64,000 nt of DNA from SIG701 sp045611685 (GCA_045611685.1 JAZKXO010000026.1:1-64000), one strand, 5' to 3'. Shown: positions 43,821-53,127, counted from the first letter of the stretch. Made by a program: numbers and translations. Notes: generated by a model from the letters alone, not told the origin.

Positions 43821-44974
43821 TATCGGATGAGTATCATAACCGCTGTGAGGATGATAAGGAACGCGAAATTGAAAAGGGAGAACGTGCGGATGTACGACAC
43901 GCTCTTTTCGGGATTGTGCTTCGTGTACTCGCGGAACGTAATGAGGCTCGCGAGAGATGCGATCAGCGTGCCCGCGCCGCCGATGTTCACACCCCATAAG
44001 AGTTCTCGGTAATTATCCGTGAACTGCGAGAGGAGAATCGCCGAGGGGACGTTGCTGATGCACTGGCAGGAGAGGACGCTGAACAGAAGCGTATCCTTTT
44101 CGAGAAGGAAGGAAAACGCCTCGCGCACCGCGTCGATCCGTGCCATATTGCCGGCGAAGATGAAGAAAAACACGAACGTGAGAAGAAGCGGATAATCGAC
44201 CGCGGCGAGCGCTTTCTTATCGGTGAGGAAAAGCGCGGGCGGGATGACAAGAAGTCCGATCCAGTAGGGGATTCCCTTAAAGACGATCGCGATCGAAAGG
44301 GCGAAAAGGAAAAGATAAAACACCGTTTTGCCGACGGGCAGCTTCGCGCGCTCACCCGTGAGCGTGAGGGGCTCGGCTTTCACGAACAAAAGGCACGTGG
44401 CGGTGATCAGAGCGACCGCCAAAGCGAACGGCAAAAGCATGATCCCCATAAACTCCACCGTTTGGATATTGAAATGGGAATAGAGATACAAGTTTTGCGG
44501 ATTGCCGAACGGCGTGAGCATCCCGCCGAGATTCGCGGCGATGTTCTGCATGACGAAAACGAACGCCATGTACTTCTCCTGGCCGGTGGTGGTGAGGACG
44601 AAATACCCGAGCGGCAGAAACGTGAGAAGCGCCATATCGTTGGCGATCAGCATCGAACCTACAAACGTGATGTACACGAGCGCGAGGACGCTTACGCGCG
44701 CGTTCTTACAGCATCGGACGACGCTTTCGGCTAAAATATAGAAAAAGCGGATATTTTTGAGGGCGCACACGACCGCGAGCACGGAAAAGAGGCACGTGAG
44801 CGTTTTGAAATCGAAATAGCCGAGATACGCTTCGTCCACCGGCACGATGAGCGTTGTTACGAGCGCCGCGGCAAGCGCGATCAGCATAACGGCGTTCGTT
44901 TTCACAAAACGCACGACGGATGCGGGCAGCACCGGCAAATGATGCACGGGCTTCAAAGAATGAGAAACGGCCAC
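43820..44974 (-). CDS. SLC13/ArsB-type anion transporter
   Basis: 384 residues with about ten to eleven membrane segments; ion transporter superfamily (citrate/dicarboxylate, ArsB, NhaD relatives). Typical parts: NDMALLTFLPLGYFVL, the hairpin region NLGGMLTPFGNPQNLYLY, and the C-terminal NVPSAILLSQFTDNYRELLWGVNIGGAGTLIASLASL. It probably moves a small dicarboxylate or similar anion; the substrate is not determinable. The GTG start at 44974 follows AAAGGAGA; a longer frame back to 45061 has no ribosome site. Confidence 0.87.
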   Translation of the reverse strand: MAVSHSLKPVHHLPVLPASVVRFVKTNAVMLIALAAALVTTLIVPVDEAYLGYFDFKTLTCLFSVLAVVCALKNIRFFYILAESVVRCCKNARVSVLALVYITFVGSMLIANDMALLTFLPLGYFVLTTTGQEKYMAFVFVMQNIAANLGGMLTPFGNPQNLYLYSHFNIQTVEFMGIMLLPFALAVALITATCLLFVKAEPLTLTGERAKLPVGKTVFYLFLFALSIAIVFKGIPYWIGLLVIPPALFLTDKKALAAVDYPLLLTFVFFFIFAGNMARIDAVREAFSFLLEKDTLLFSVLSCQCISNVPSAILLSQFTDNYRELLWGVNIGGAGTLIASLASLITFREYTKHNPEKSVSYIRTFSLFNFAFLIILTAVMILIR

Positions 44975-45106
44975 GGCGGTATCTCCTTTCGATACAAATA
45001 CAAAAATCACAGTCGAACAAAGTATATCACAAATTCTCTTTGAAATCCATTGGCAAAGCAAATGAAATATCCAAAGGCAACAAAGTTGTCCGCTGTGATT
45101 TTTAAC

Positions 45107-45143
45107 GAAAAAGGAGTTGCTGCATTATAATTGCAGCAACTCC
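45107..45143 (-). terminator. Terminator of the SulP-HAD operon
   Basis: Minus strand: GGAGTTGCTGCA / TGCAGCAACTCC, a perfect 12 bp stem, then TTTTT, 5 bp after the HAD gene stop. Confidence 0.75.
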
Positions 45144-45148
45144 AAGCT

Positions 45149-45883
45149 TCAAAGCACGTCCCCGAGCGCGGGAATCTTCTCGGCAAGATAGCGGGTGAGG
45201 GCTATAAAATCGCCTCTTTTATACACGCTCTCGTCGGCGCCCTCCCGATTGACGGGATAATCGTCGAGGAAGAACACGTCCATGCCCGCGAGGGCGGCGG
45301 ACATATCGTCCCTTATATCGTTGCCGATCATGATGCACTCGTCGGGCGAGACACCGATCTTCCCTGCGATATCCGTATAATACGCGGGGTTCGGCTTGCA
45401 GAAGCCCGTGTTATGAAAGGTGGTATAGAGCGTGAAATCCTCCGGCTCAAGCCCTGCCCAGCGGATGCGGCATTCGGTCGCCGCGGGCGGGAAGACAGGA
45501 TTCGTGGCGAGCACGACGGGCACGCCCGCCCGGCGTAAATTCCTCACAAGGGCGACAGCGTCGGGGTTCTGCCCCTTGACGATGCACCGCACCTTATCGA
45601 ACTCTTCCCTATAAAACCGATCGAAATGCGGCATATCGGGCTTCACGTCTCTGCCGAACTTCCGCTCGAACGCCTCCCAGAAGATCGGCTCGTTCATCCG
45701 CGTACCGTCGTTTTCGATCATGACGTGAATGCCCTCCCAGATCGCGTCCATGAGCATTTTCGGCTCATAGCCGTACGGCTTCATGGCGGCGGTCAGGCGG
45801 CGGAAGTATTCCTTTACGAATTCGTCCTGCACCAGCGACAGAAGCGTTCCGTCCAGATCAAAAAGAACAGCTTTCGTTGACAT
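45149..45883 (-). CDS. HAD-superfamily hydrolase
   Basis: 244 residues. Motif I VLFDLDGTLLS, motif II VVLATNPVFP, motif III/IV around CKPNPAYYTDIAGK and CIMIGNDIRDDMSAALAGMD. A large helical cap lies between. Substrate unknown; a phosphomonoesterase acting on a small metabolite is likely. GAAAGAGG lies before the ATG. It follows the SulP transporter gene by 23 bp on the same strand, so it is co-transcribed. Confidence 0.88.
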   Translation of the reverse strand: MSTKAVLFDLDGTLLSLVQDEFVKEYFRRLTAAMKPYGYEPKMLMDAIWEGIHVMIENDGTRMNEPIFWEAFERKFGRDVKPDMPHFDRFYREEFDKVRCIVKGQNPDAVALVRNLRRAGVPVVLATNPVFPPAATECRIRWAGLEPEDFTLYTTFHNTGFCKPNPAYYTDIAGKIGVSPDECIMIGNDIRDDMSAALAGMDVFFLDDYPVNREGADESVYKRGDFIALTRYLAEKIPALGDVL

Positions 45884-45906
45884 GTAAAAAACCTCTTTCG
45901 GTAAAA

Positions 45907-47532
45907 TTACTCGGCGGTAAGCGCGCTTGCCACATCCATATCCGGCACGAAATTCTCCTCGCCCACGCGGTCGTAAAAGCCCGCTTTCTTCATAGCGGCG
46001 AGCGGCTGTGCCATAACACCCGTGAAGATCACGCGGATCTCCTCCTCCAGAGATGCAGAAAGGAACTCGTCGAGATTCTCCATCGCGGTCGCGTCCACGT
46101 ACGGCACGCCGCTCATTTGAAGAATGATCGTTTTCGTATCTTTATCTTTGACAAAGGCGATGAATTTATCCGTATCCGCAAAGAAGAGCGGCCCTTTTAG
46201 ATCAAAAACGAGCGTTCCCTCGGTCGAAGACACGCGGTGGATCTCGGTTACGTCGGACATCTTTTTCATAAACAGAACGGCGGTGAGAACGATTCCGACG
46301 GCGATCGCCACGACGAGATCAAAAATAACGGTGAGGCCGAACGTCAGAACAAGCACGAGAATATCGCTCGCGGACGCGTGGCGGCAGATGCGGACGAAAT
46401 GACGCCACTCACTCATATTGTAAGCGACCATAAAGAGGATCGCGGCGATGATCGGCATGGGGATCATTTTGGCAAGCGGCATCAACACCACGAGGAAGAG
46501 CGCGAGGACGACGGCGTGTACCGTGCCCGAGACGGGCGAGCGGCCGCCGTTTTTCACGTTCGCGGCGGTGCGCGCGATCGCGCCGGTGGCGGGGATGCCG
46601 CCGAAGAGGCCCGAGGCGATATTGCCGAGTCCCTGCGCGATCAGCTCCGTGTTGGAGTTGTGTCTGTCCTTAATCATGCCGTCGGAAACGACGCACGAGA
46701 GAAGCGACTCGATCGCGGCTAAAACGGCGATCGTAACGGCGTTCGGAAGGACGGCGACGACCGTATCCACGGAGAACGAGGGGATCTTGGGCGTGGGGAA
46801 CGCGCGGGACAGATCGGGATAGAGCGATCCGATCGTGTTTACCTCAAGGGGGGTCAGGCGCACGAGCAGCGTACCCGCGATCACCGCGATGATGGACGCG
46901 GGGATCTTCTGGCAAATTTTCGAGAACGCGCCGAGCTTCATCCTTCCGAGCATCGGCCAAAGAATGAGAATCGCGAGGCCGAACGCACCGACGAGAAGCG
47001 CGTCGAAATTCAGCGTACCGATCGACTTTGCAATCGCTTCGATCTTCTCCGTCGTTTCGATGGCGTGCGTGCCGGGGGCGAACGTAAGGCCCAAAAAGTC
47101 CTTGATCTGCCCTACGAGAATCGTTACGGCGATGCCGGCGGTAAAGCCGGTCGTGATCGTCATGGGGATGTACTTGATGAGCGAGCCGAGGCGAAGGACA
47201 CCCATGAGAATGAGCATCACGCCCGCGAGGAGCGTGGCGATCACAAGCCCCGAGACGCCGTGCGTGGCGACGACGCCCGCGACGATCGTGGCAAACGCGG
47301 CGGTAGGGCCGGAGATGTTGACACGGCTGCCGCCGAAAAGCGCGATCACAAAGCCGGCGATGATAGCGGTGTAAAGTCCCTGCTCGGGCGACACGCCCGA
47401 GGCGATGGCGAGGGCGATCGAAAGCGGCAACGCGATGATCGCGACGATCACGCCCGCGACGAGATCGCTTACAAGATTCGCCTTCGTATAACTCCTCAGG
47501 CACTCGAAAAGTTTTGGCTGAAACGTCTTCAT
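45907..47532 (-). CDS. SulP-family anion transporter with STAS domain
   Basis: 541 residues. About eleven to twelve membrane segments with family motifs (SDLVAGVIVAIIALPLSIAL, GSRVNISGPTAAFATIV, TGFTAGIAV) and a C-terminal STAS domain (GTLVFDLKGPLFFADTDKF, PYVDATAMENLDEF). SulP proteins move sulfate, bicarbonate or dicarboxylates; the substrate here is unknown. ATG 47532 is used; TTG 47547 is an alternative. A GGCGCC-N9-GGCGCC hairpin lies between the GGAGG site and the start, which could bring them together. Confidence 0.9.
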   Translation of the reverse strand: MKTFQPKLFECLRSYTKANLVSDLVAGVIVAIIALPLSIALAIASGVSPEQGLYTAIIAGFVIALFGGSRVNISGPTAAFATIVAGVVATHGVSGLVIATLLAGVMLILMGVLRLGSLIKYIPMTITTGFTAGIAVTILVGQIKDFLGLTFAPGTHAIETTEKIEAIAKSIGTLNFDALLVGAFGLAILILWPMLGRMKLGAFSKICQKIPASIIAVIAGTLLVRLTPLEVNTIGSLYPDLSRAFPTPKIPSFSVDTVVAVLPNAVTIAVLAAIESLLSCVVSDGMIKDRHNSNTELIAQGLGNIASGLFGGIPATGAIARTAANVKNGGRSPVSGTVHAVVLALFLVVLMPLAKMIPMPIIAAILFMVAYNMSEWRHFVRICRHASASDILVLVLTFGLTVIFDLVVAIAVGIVLTAVLFMKKMSDVTEIHRVSSTEGTLVFDLKGPLFFADTDKFIAFVKDKDTKTIILQMSGVPYVDATAMENLDEFLSASLEEEIRVIFTGVMAQPLAAMKKAGFYDRVGEENFVPDMDVASALTAE

Positions 47533-47698
47533 AAAAACAGGCGCCAAGTAAAAGGGCGCCGCCTCCGATTCTTAAAATACAGATAGGAAAATACAGGTAT
47601 ATTATACAGCGGCAACGGCGCGATTGCAAGAAATTTTCCAAAAAACGGCGAAATGCCCGTTTTCATCGAAGCCGCGGGGTGCAAATGATTCATTTTGA

Positions 47699-47733
47699 CA
47701 AAAAGAGAGCCGCCGCACTCCGTGCAGCAGCTC
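47699..47733 (-). terminator. Terminator of the probable 6S RNA
   Basis: Minus strand: GAGCTGCTGCAC-GGA-GTGCGGCGGCTC followed by TCTTTTTG. The other direction also has a T-run, so it is bidirectional. Confidence 0.65.
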
Positions 47734-47747
47734 TGTTTTTCATATAA

Positions 47748-47951
47748 ATACCCACCGTGCCGTGTGAACGGGAAGTTAGAAACCCTGCATTTGCAAGGTT
47801 GGTGCCCTCTCCCATCGTTTGTGCTCCCAACGTCCGCGGTATCGGTCAGATGAGCGATACGCGGGAGGTCTGCATCCCCTCGGGGAAGTCCGGGCTCCAC
47901 TGGTCTATTGTGGGTTCAATTACCCGCCCATCACAAACATAGCAGGCATAC
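47748..47951 (-). ncRNA. ssrS: Probable 6S RNA
   Basis: About 204 nt of highly structured, non-coding sequence on the minus strand between the DUF1292 gene and a strong terminator. The 5' part CTATGTTTGTGATGGGCGGG followed by TGAACC resembles the 5' arm of 6S RNA (AUGUUCG...GGGC...UGAGCC in E. coli), and the 3' part has the CGGCA found near the 6S 3' end. TGCC/GGCA, TGTGA/TCACA and CGGG/CCCG give a closing stem, and an internal hairpin CCGCGGTATCG/CGATACGCGGG is strong. 6S RNA binds sigma-A RNA polymerase. Identity rests on recalled family features; the 5' end is approximate. Confidence 0.5.
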
Positions 47952-47970
47952 GCGCGCGTCTTTGCCTACG

Positions 47971-48294
47971 TCAGTTATCGTAATCGATTGCGTTGAACTG
48001 ATCGTCAAAGAAATCGGCAACGGCGTCAAACTCCTCGTCGTCCTCGATGGAGATGAGGATCTCCTCGCCGTTCTCCTCGCGGTCCAGGCGAAGGATCACG
48101 TACTCCTCGCTTACCTGATTGCCTTCGGCGTCAAGCTCGGTCAGCGCGTAGTAGATCTTGCCGTCCTTTTCGCATTCACCGATCAGCTCGAACTGGCTTT
48201 CGTTGCCATCCTCGTCCGTCAGGGTGTAGATTTCGATTTCTTCCGTACCGAGTTCCTCGAGGCCCTCAGTCGGGATCTTTTTTTCTTCAGCCAT
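47971..48294 (-). CDS. DUF1292 family protein (YrzB-like)
   Basis: 107 residues, very acidic. Family pattern: EIEIYTLTDEDGNESQFELIG, KIYYALTELD, YVILRLDREENGEEILISIEDDEEFD. Members are small cytosolic beta-rich proteins, often near alaS/yrrK genes; function unknown. ATG 48294 is preceded by GGAGGGC. Only 20 bp separate its stop from the probable 6S RNA, so the two may share a transcript. Confidence 0.9.
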   Translation of the reverse strand: MAEEKKIPTEGLEELGTEEIEIYTLTDEDGNESQFELIGECEKDGKIYYALTELDAEGNQVSEEYVILRLDREENGEEILISIEDDEEFDAVADFFDDQFNAIDYDN

Positions 48295-48377
48295 GGTGCC
48301 CTCCAAAATTGTTGTTTTTATTGAATCTTATTTATTCGTTTCCGCTGGTTCTATTGTATACGAAATCCCGCCGTTTG

Positions 48378-48998
48378 TCAATAGGTCGGTGAATCGAGGC
48401 GCCAGCCGTCGGCGGTTTTTATCATCGTTATTTTGACGTTTACCGACTTTTTTCCGTCCAGAAAGGAGGGAAACGAGGCCGTGATGCGGTCGGGCTCGTC
48501 GGCGACGACCGTCATTGCAGAGAAATCGTACGTGCGCCCGACTTCGAACGCCGTCTCGGCAAGATCAATCCGAACGGTGAGAAAGGCATCCTGCTCGATA
48601 TAGCGGGCGAAGGCGATCTTCGACTCGTCCTCTGTCGAGACGCCGGTGAAGGCGATCTCGTACATCGTCTCGCATACTGCGGGCGAGAAAACTGCCGCCG
48701 TAGCCTCTCGGATCTCCGACTCAGACCGGAAGGGAGCCTCCTTTGACACGGGCATATAGTGGACGCTCACGTCCGTACCTTCGGCAAAGCCGAGGAGCGC
48801 CGCCACGGCGTCTTCATCCTCGATAAAGGGGAGTCCCTCGCCGTAGTAGACCTCGTTCAAAACGTAGGACGCCTCGACGAGTTCTTTGTACGTTTCGCGG
48901 ATCTCGTCCGCACTAAGGCCGCTTTTTCCGCACGCCGAAAGCGTGAATACGGATAAAATGAGCACGGCGAAAAGGACGGTTTTTATAAAGGTCTTCAT
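48378..48998 (-). CDS. Predicted lipoprotein, unknown function
   Basis: 206 residues. Type II signal peptide with lipobox LSAC (MKTFIKTVLFAVLILSVFTL then SACGKSG), so the mature protein should be anchored outside the membrane. The rest is an alpha/beta domain without a recognised family; it contains a conserved-looking VRIDLAETAFEVGRTYDF stretch. ATG 48998 follows GAGGAGTTT. Monocistronic. Confidence 0.75.
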   Translation of the reverse strand: MKTFIKTVLFAVLILSVFTLSACGKSGLSADEIRETYKELVEASYVLNEVYYGEGLPFIEDEDAVAALLGFAEGTDVSVHYMPVSKEAPFRSESEIREATAAVFSPAVCETMYEIAFTGVSTEDESKIAFARYIEQDAFLTVRIDLAETAFEVGRTYDFSAMTVVADEPDRITASFPSFLDGKKSVNVKITMIKTADGWRLDSPTY

Positions 48999-49105
48999 AG
49001 GTAAACTCCTCATCGTATTTTAGTATATGAGCGAAGGGGGGATTTTATGCGGGGGATGAAAACAGGGGCAAGACCTCGCACCGGTTTTTCCTCGAAAGCC
49101 GCTCT

Positions 49106-49225
49106 CCACTTTTTCTTTGACACCAAAGGCACAAAGAAAAAGTTATCAAAAAGAAATGCCGCATCTCAAGGGCGCCGCCCTTGAAACCCGCAAGGGGACG
49201 AGTCCCCTTGACCCCGAAGCGGGGG
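49106..49225 (+). repeat. Dispersed ~115 bp intergenic repeat, copy 3 (plus orientation)
   Basis: CTTTTTCTTTGACACCAAAG, then GCACAAAGAAAAAG, then TTATCAAAAAGAAATGCCG and a GC-rich hairpin ending in AAGGGGACGAGTCCCCTT, which is also the end of copy 1. It lies just beyond the end of mnmE. No gene is visible in 48999-49252. Confidence 0.65.
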
Positions 49226-49252
49226 ATCACCTCCCTACGCAGAAGAGGGGGA

Positions 49253-50632
49253 TTACTTGCCTACGCAGAAGCGTGCAAAAATGCCGGCGATGATCGCTTC
49301 ATCAACGGCGCGGCCGTCCACGCCCATAATATCGGAGACGGCACTCTCGCAAAGCGTACACACCGCGTCGGGGGGATCGCCCGCGGCAAGGGCATCTGCC
49401 GCCTCGGCGAGCGCCGATTCGGCACGGGCAAGGGCGGCGTCCTGTCTTGCATCCCAGATGACGGGATCGCTTGTGAGATCCACGCCGTCCGCGAAAGCGG
49501 CACGTGCGATCGCTTGACAGAGCGTATCCATTCCTTCGCCCGTTTTGGCAGAAACGTGCACCGTTTCCAGGGAAACGGCAGACAGAAGCGCTTTGTCCTC
49601 CGCGGTCAGTGCACAGCCCTTATCGGCTTTATTGACCACGGCGATCACGGGCGTGCCGTGGGGGAGTGCATCTATCAGATCGCGGCTCTCGTCCCCGAGG
49701 GACACCGATCCGTCCGCGACGAAGAGAACGAGCGAAGCGTCGGTCATCTTCTGCCGTGCTCTCCGAACGCCGATCTCTTCGACCGCATCGGCGGCATCCG
49801 TGCGGATACCCGCGGTATCGGAGAGAAGAAGCGTTACGCCGCCCACGTCTGCGGCGGCGGTCAAGACGTCGCGCGTCGTGCCGGGGATGTCGGTGACGAT
49901 CGCGTCGTCACGGCCGAGAAGTGCGTTATAAAGCGAGCTTTTGCCGCTGTTCGGCACGCCCGCGATCACCGTCGGGATCCCGTGCGCGATCGCGTGCCCC
50001 GCGCTGAACGTACGGCGAAGCTTACGAATACGTGCGAGCGCGTCGCCGACGACGGAGCCGATCATTCTCTCGCCCTCGTCGCCCACGTCCTCGTCGGGGT
50101 AATCAATGGCGGCGTACAGCGCGGAGAGAACGCCCGTGATACTGTCGGCGATCTCTTTTGTTTCTTTCGTGATATTGCCGGCGAGCGCCCCTGCCGCGAG
50201 CGTGCGGCGGCTCTCTGTATCGGCGTCGATGAGAAGTCCTACCGCCTCGGCTTCCGAAAGCGTAAGTTTCCCGTTCACGAACGCGCGGCGCGTGAAATCA
50301 CCGGGGCCTGCGGGCTCGGCGCCCGCCTCCAGAACGGTTGCGAGAACGGCGCGCGTTACCGCCGTGCCGCCGTGGCACGAGATCTCAACGACGTCCTCAC
50401 CGGTGAACGATCGGGGGGCACGGAAAACGGTCGCGATCCCCGTATCAACGAGGGTATCGCCACGGACGATCTTGCCGAAGACCGCCTCTCTCGGGGGGCG
50501 CGCGGAAAGCTTTTCTCCCCGCGGTACGAACACCCGCTCGGCTACCCTCACGGCGTCCGCGCCGCTTATGCGGATAACCGCGATCCCGCCTCGGCCGGGG
50601 GGCGTGGACACCGCCGCTACTGTCGTAAACAT
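49253..50632 (-). CDS. mnmE: tRNA modification GTPase MnmE
   Basis: With MnmG it makes the 5-carboxymethylaminomethyl group on U34 of certain tRNAs. 459 residues: N-terminal folate-binding domain (FTTVAAVSTPPGRGGIAVIR), helical domain with an inserted G domain (GVPNSGKSSLYNALLGRDDA, TDIPGTTRD, LSDTAGIR, NKAD), and the C-terminal motif FCVGK holding the essential Cys (the family norm is CIGK). Start at MFTT 50632 by alignment with the family; no clear ribosome site is visible. Upstream of it is a cysteine desulfurase gene, a natural partner in tRNA thiolation. Confidence 0.95.
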   Translation of the reverse strand: MFTTVAAVSTPPGRGGIAVIRISGADAVRVAERVFVPRGEKLSARPPREAVFGKIVRGDTLVDTGIATVFRAPRSFTGEDVVEISCHGGTAVTRAVLATVLEAGAEPAGPGDFTRRAFVNGKLTLSEAEAVGLLIDADTESRRTLAAGALAGNITKETKEIADSITGVLSALYAAIDYPDEDVGDEGERMIGSVVGDALARIRKLRRTFSAGHAIAHGIPTVIAGVPNSGKSSLYNALLGRDDAIVTDIPGTTRDVLTAAADVGGVTLLLSDTAGIRTDAADAVEEIGVRRARQKMTDASLVLFVADGSVSLGDESRDLIDALPHGTPVIAVVNKADKGCALTAEDKALLSAVSLETVHVSAKTGEGMDTLCQAIARAAFADGVDLTSDPVIWDARQDAALARAESALAEAADALAAGDPPDAVCTLCESAVSDIMGVDGRAVDEAIIAGIFARFCVGK

Positions 50633-50672
50633 ATTTATACGATACCGCACCGCGGGGCGCGGTTTTCCTCCT

Positions 50673-51845
50673 TTATTTTACGCGTTGGCGCGTCGCGGCG
50701 ATCTCCGAAAGGGCACGGGCGAGCGCGTCCGCCTCGTCTGCCGTATTATCGGGGGAGATGCTGACGCGCACGGTCGTATCCGCCTCGGCGGGGGTAAGAC
50801 CGAACGCTTCGAGAACGCGGCTTCCCTTTTTCACCGCATGCGACGAGCACGCCGAGCCTGCCGACACGCAGATCCCGCGAGAAGAGAGATCGTTCAACAC
50901 CGTTTCGCTCCGGATGCCGGGCATCGTTACGGACACGATGCCGTCGATACCGTTTTCGGGTACGTTCACACGGATCTCGGTGGATGCCGAAAGCCCCGCG
51001 ACGATCCGTTCGCGCACATGGCGCACCGCCGATGCGTGCTCGGAAAAATTCTCCGACGCTGCGCGGCAAGCTGCAGCAAAAGCCGCGATCCCGGGCAGGT
51101 TTTCCGTACCGGAGCGCATCCCACTCTCCTGTCCGCCGCCCACGGTTATGGGAATCAGTTTTTTCGCCTTGAGGATCGCCTCGGACACGTAAAGAGCGCC
51201 GACACCCTTTACGCCGCCGATCTTATGCGCACTTACCGTTACCATATCCGCGCCCAAAGCGGCGGGGGTAAAACGGACTTTCATAAAGCCTTGGACGGCA
51301 TCGGTGTGCGTGACCGCCTGCGGCGATTTCTCCCGTACGATCCCGAACGCACGGCGAACGTCGTAGAGCGCACCCGTCTCGTTGTTGACGAGCATGAACG
51401 TCGCCAGAATCACGCCCTCCGCGTGGGCTTCTATATAATCGAAATCAAGCGCGCCGCCCTTCGTGGGGACGCGCAAAACCTCAAACCCGTCCGTCTCGAG
51501 GCGGCGGACCGCCTCTTCCACGGCGGGATGCTCGCTGTCCGTTGTAAGAATACGCCCGCGGAAATCGCCTTTTTGCGGGCGGCTCTTCGCGTACACGCTC
51601 CCGAAGACGGCGAGGTTGTTCGCCTCCGTGCCGGAGCCGGTGAAGAACACTCTCCCTTCGGTCTCCCTGCGGATGCCGAGCGCTTTCGCGATCGCGCGGC
51701 GGCTCTCGGTGAGAACCTTGTTCGCGTCGTTGCCCGCGCCGTGCACGGACGAGGGATTCGCCCAGTGCATCTCCATCGCGTCCCTTGCGGCATCTATCGC
51801 CTCGGGGATCGGCTTCGTTGTTGCCGCGTTGTCAAAATAGATCAT
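50673..51845 (-). CDS. Cysteine desulfurase (NifS/IscS family)
   Basis: PLP enzyme that takes sulfur from cysteine for Fe-S clusters and tRNA thiolation. 390 residues. Start MIYFDNAATTKPIPEA is typical; HPAVEEAVRRLE, the PLP lysine in VSAHKIGGVKGVGAL, and GTENLPGIAAFAAA are present. The catalytic cysteine lies in RGICVSAGSACSS. AAGGA lies before the ATG. It leads the mnmE pair (40 bp gap). Confidence 0.94.
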   Translation of the reverse strand: MIYFDNAATTKPIPEAIDAARDAMEMHWANPSSVHGAGNDANKVLTESRRAIAKALGIRRETEGRVFFTGSGTEANNLAVFGSVYAKSRPQKGDFRGRILTTDSEHPAVEEAVRRLETDGFEVLRVPTKGGALDFDYIEAHAEGVILATFMLVNNETGALYDVRRAFGIVREKSPQAVTHTDAVQGFMKVRFTPAALGADMVTVSAHKIGGVKGVGALYVSEAILKAKKLIPITVGGGQESGMRSGTENLPGIAAFAAACRAASENFSEHASAVRHVRERIVAGLSASTEIRVNVPENGIDGIVSVTMPGIRSETVLNDLSSRGICVSAGSACSSHAVKKGSRVLEAFGLTPAEADTTVRVSISPDNTADEADALARALSEIAATRQRVK

Positions 51846-51854
51846 CGGTTTTCC

Positions 51855-52391
51855 TTATTTCGTCCACGCGAACGCGTCGAGAATGCGGGAAAAATCCTCG
51901 CTGTGGTCGATGCCCGCGTCAGAAAGCTCGGTGAACGTAAGAAGATAGAGAACGCCGCCTCTCGCCGCCGCGTACTGCGTATAGCGGTACGTATTCGCCC
52001 CGAGCGTGCCCGTATAGGTGAATTTTTTGGCGGCCTGTCCGCCGAGGAGCACGTCCTCTTCACCCTCTACGTTGAAATTTTCAAAAATTACCGTAAACTC
52101 CTCCTCGTAGCCCGTCCACCAATCGGACACGGTGGAATCGGCGTACGGGAGCGCCCAGCTCATAACGGAAACGCTCGTCGGATCATTCGCGGATTTATAA
52201 GCGGCGGTGGCGGCGCCGGTCTGGTTTACCACCCATTCCTCGGGGATAAAGAGCGCGTAATCGCAAAAATCGTCGGACGCCTTCGTCATGCCGTAGGGCA
52301 CCTCGGGATCGGTGCCGCAGGCGGTGAGGGAAACGAGGCAGGCGAAAAGAATCATTATGGAAACAATTTGTTTGAAACCGAAAGAGCGCAT
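51855..52391 (-). CDS. Predicted lipoprotein, PsbP/DUF1795-like
   Basis: 178 residues. Lipobox LTAC after a hydrophobic signal (IVSIMILFACLVSLTAC). The mature part has the layout of PsbP/DUF1795-type domains (FIPEEWVVNQTGAATAAYK, EFTVIFENFNVEGEE, AAKKFTYTGT, GGVLYLLTFTE), found in many Clostridia lipoproteins of unknown role. GGAGG precedes the start. It ends 10 bp upstream of the cysteine desulfurase start, so all three minus-strand genes may be co-transcribed. Confidence 0.75.
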   Translation of the reverse strand: MRSFGFKQIVSIMILFACLVSLTACGTDPEVPYGMTKASDDFCDYALFIPEEWVVNQTGAATAAYKSANDPTSVSVMSWALPYADSTVSDWWTGYEEEFTVIFENFNVEGEEDVLLGGQAAKKFTYTGTLGANTYRYTQYAAARGGVLYLLTFTELSDAGIDHSEDFSRILDAFAWTK

Positions 52392-52601
52392 GAAAATTCC
52401 TCCAAGGTATAAAAATCTATATTAAGTATAACACTATATAGAAGATAAGTCCAGTATTGATTGTAAATTTTCAAAAAACGCACAAACGGCGGCGGCTGCT
52501 GCGCATCCTTGTATAACATTCCCCCGCTCCGCGCATACTAACCGCGGCAGAGCGTGGGATTTCCACCTCTCACTTTTTATGATTCCGAAAGGCGTATCTT
52601 T

Positions 52602-53117
52602 ATGAAAAAGCGTATTCTTTATTTTTTAGCCGCGATCTCGCTCGTTCTGTGCTTCACGACGGCGGCTTTTGCGGCGGCTGACAACAACAATCTCGGCGAT
52701 ACGGCACCCGCAGGCGAGACGGCAGAATGGACCGGCCGCGCCGACGGCGTAATCGACGGCACCTCCGGTGAGGCAGGCGATCACGGTGTGATGGGCGGCG
52801 GCATGATGGATGACATGATGGGCGGCGCCCGTGAGAACAGCGGTATGCAGAACGGCGGCTCCCAAACGGGCGATGCGCAAAACGGCATGGACAACATCAT
52901 GGGCGGCGGCGCAGGCAACCGATCCGGCGAGAACGGCGGTGCCTCCGGCTCCGGACAGACCACGGGCGACACGGGCACCGATACCGGCTCTTCCTCCGCC
53001 GGCAACGGCTCGGACGACGGCATGTCCGTCTTCGGCGTAATCATCACCATTATCATCATCTTAGCCATCGTGGCGCTGGTGATCGCGCTCATCCCGAAAC
53101 GCAAATCCGACAGATAA
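52602..53117 (+). CDS. Secreted Gly/Met-rich protein with C-terminal membrane anchor
   Basis: 171 residues, family not recognised. A Sec signal peptide (about 1-27, ending AAFA) is followed by a long low-complexity segment very rich in Gly, Asn, Met and Asp (GVMGGGMMDDMMGG, DAQNGMDNIMGGGAG), a Ser/Thr/Gly linker, then a C-terminal helix (GVIITIIIILAIVALVIALI) and the positive tail PKRKSDR. This layout puts the middle part outside the cell, anchored at its C-terminus. Met- and Asp-rich repeats could bind metal, but this is speculation. Monocistronic; a terminator follows at 53128. Confidence 0.65.
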   Translation: MKKRILYFLAAISLVLCFTTAAFAAADNNNLGDTAPAGETAEWTGRADGVIDGTSGEAGDHGVMGGGMMDDMMGGARENSGMQNGGSQTGDAQNGMDNIMGGGAGNRSGENGGASGSGQTTGDTGTDTGSSSAGNGSDDGMSVFGVIITIIIILAIVALVIALIPKRKSDR

Positions 53118-53127
53118 TTTTCTGACA

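Noticed and set aside
47748..47951. RNase P RNA, suggested by GGGGAAGTCCGGGCTCC on the plus strand
   Set aside because: Only this short piece resembles the conserved GAGGAAAGUCCGGGCUCC; the length is about half of RNase P RNA and the other conserved regions are missing.
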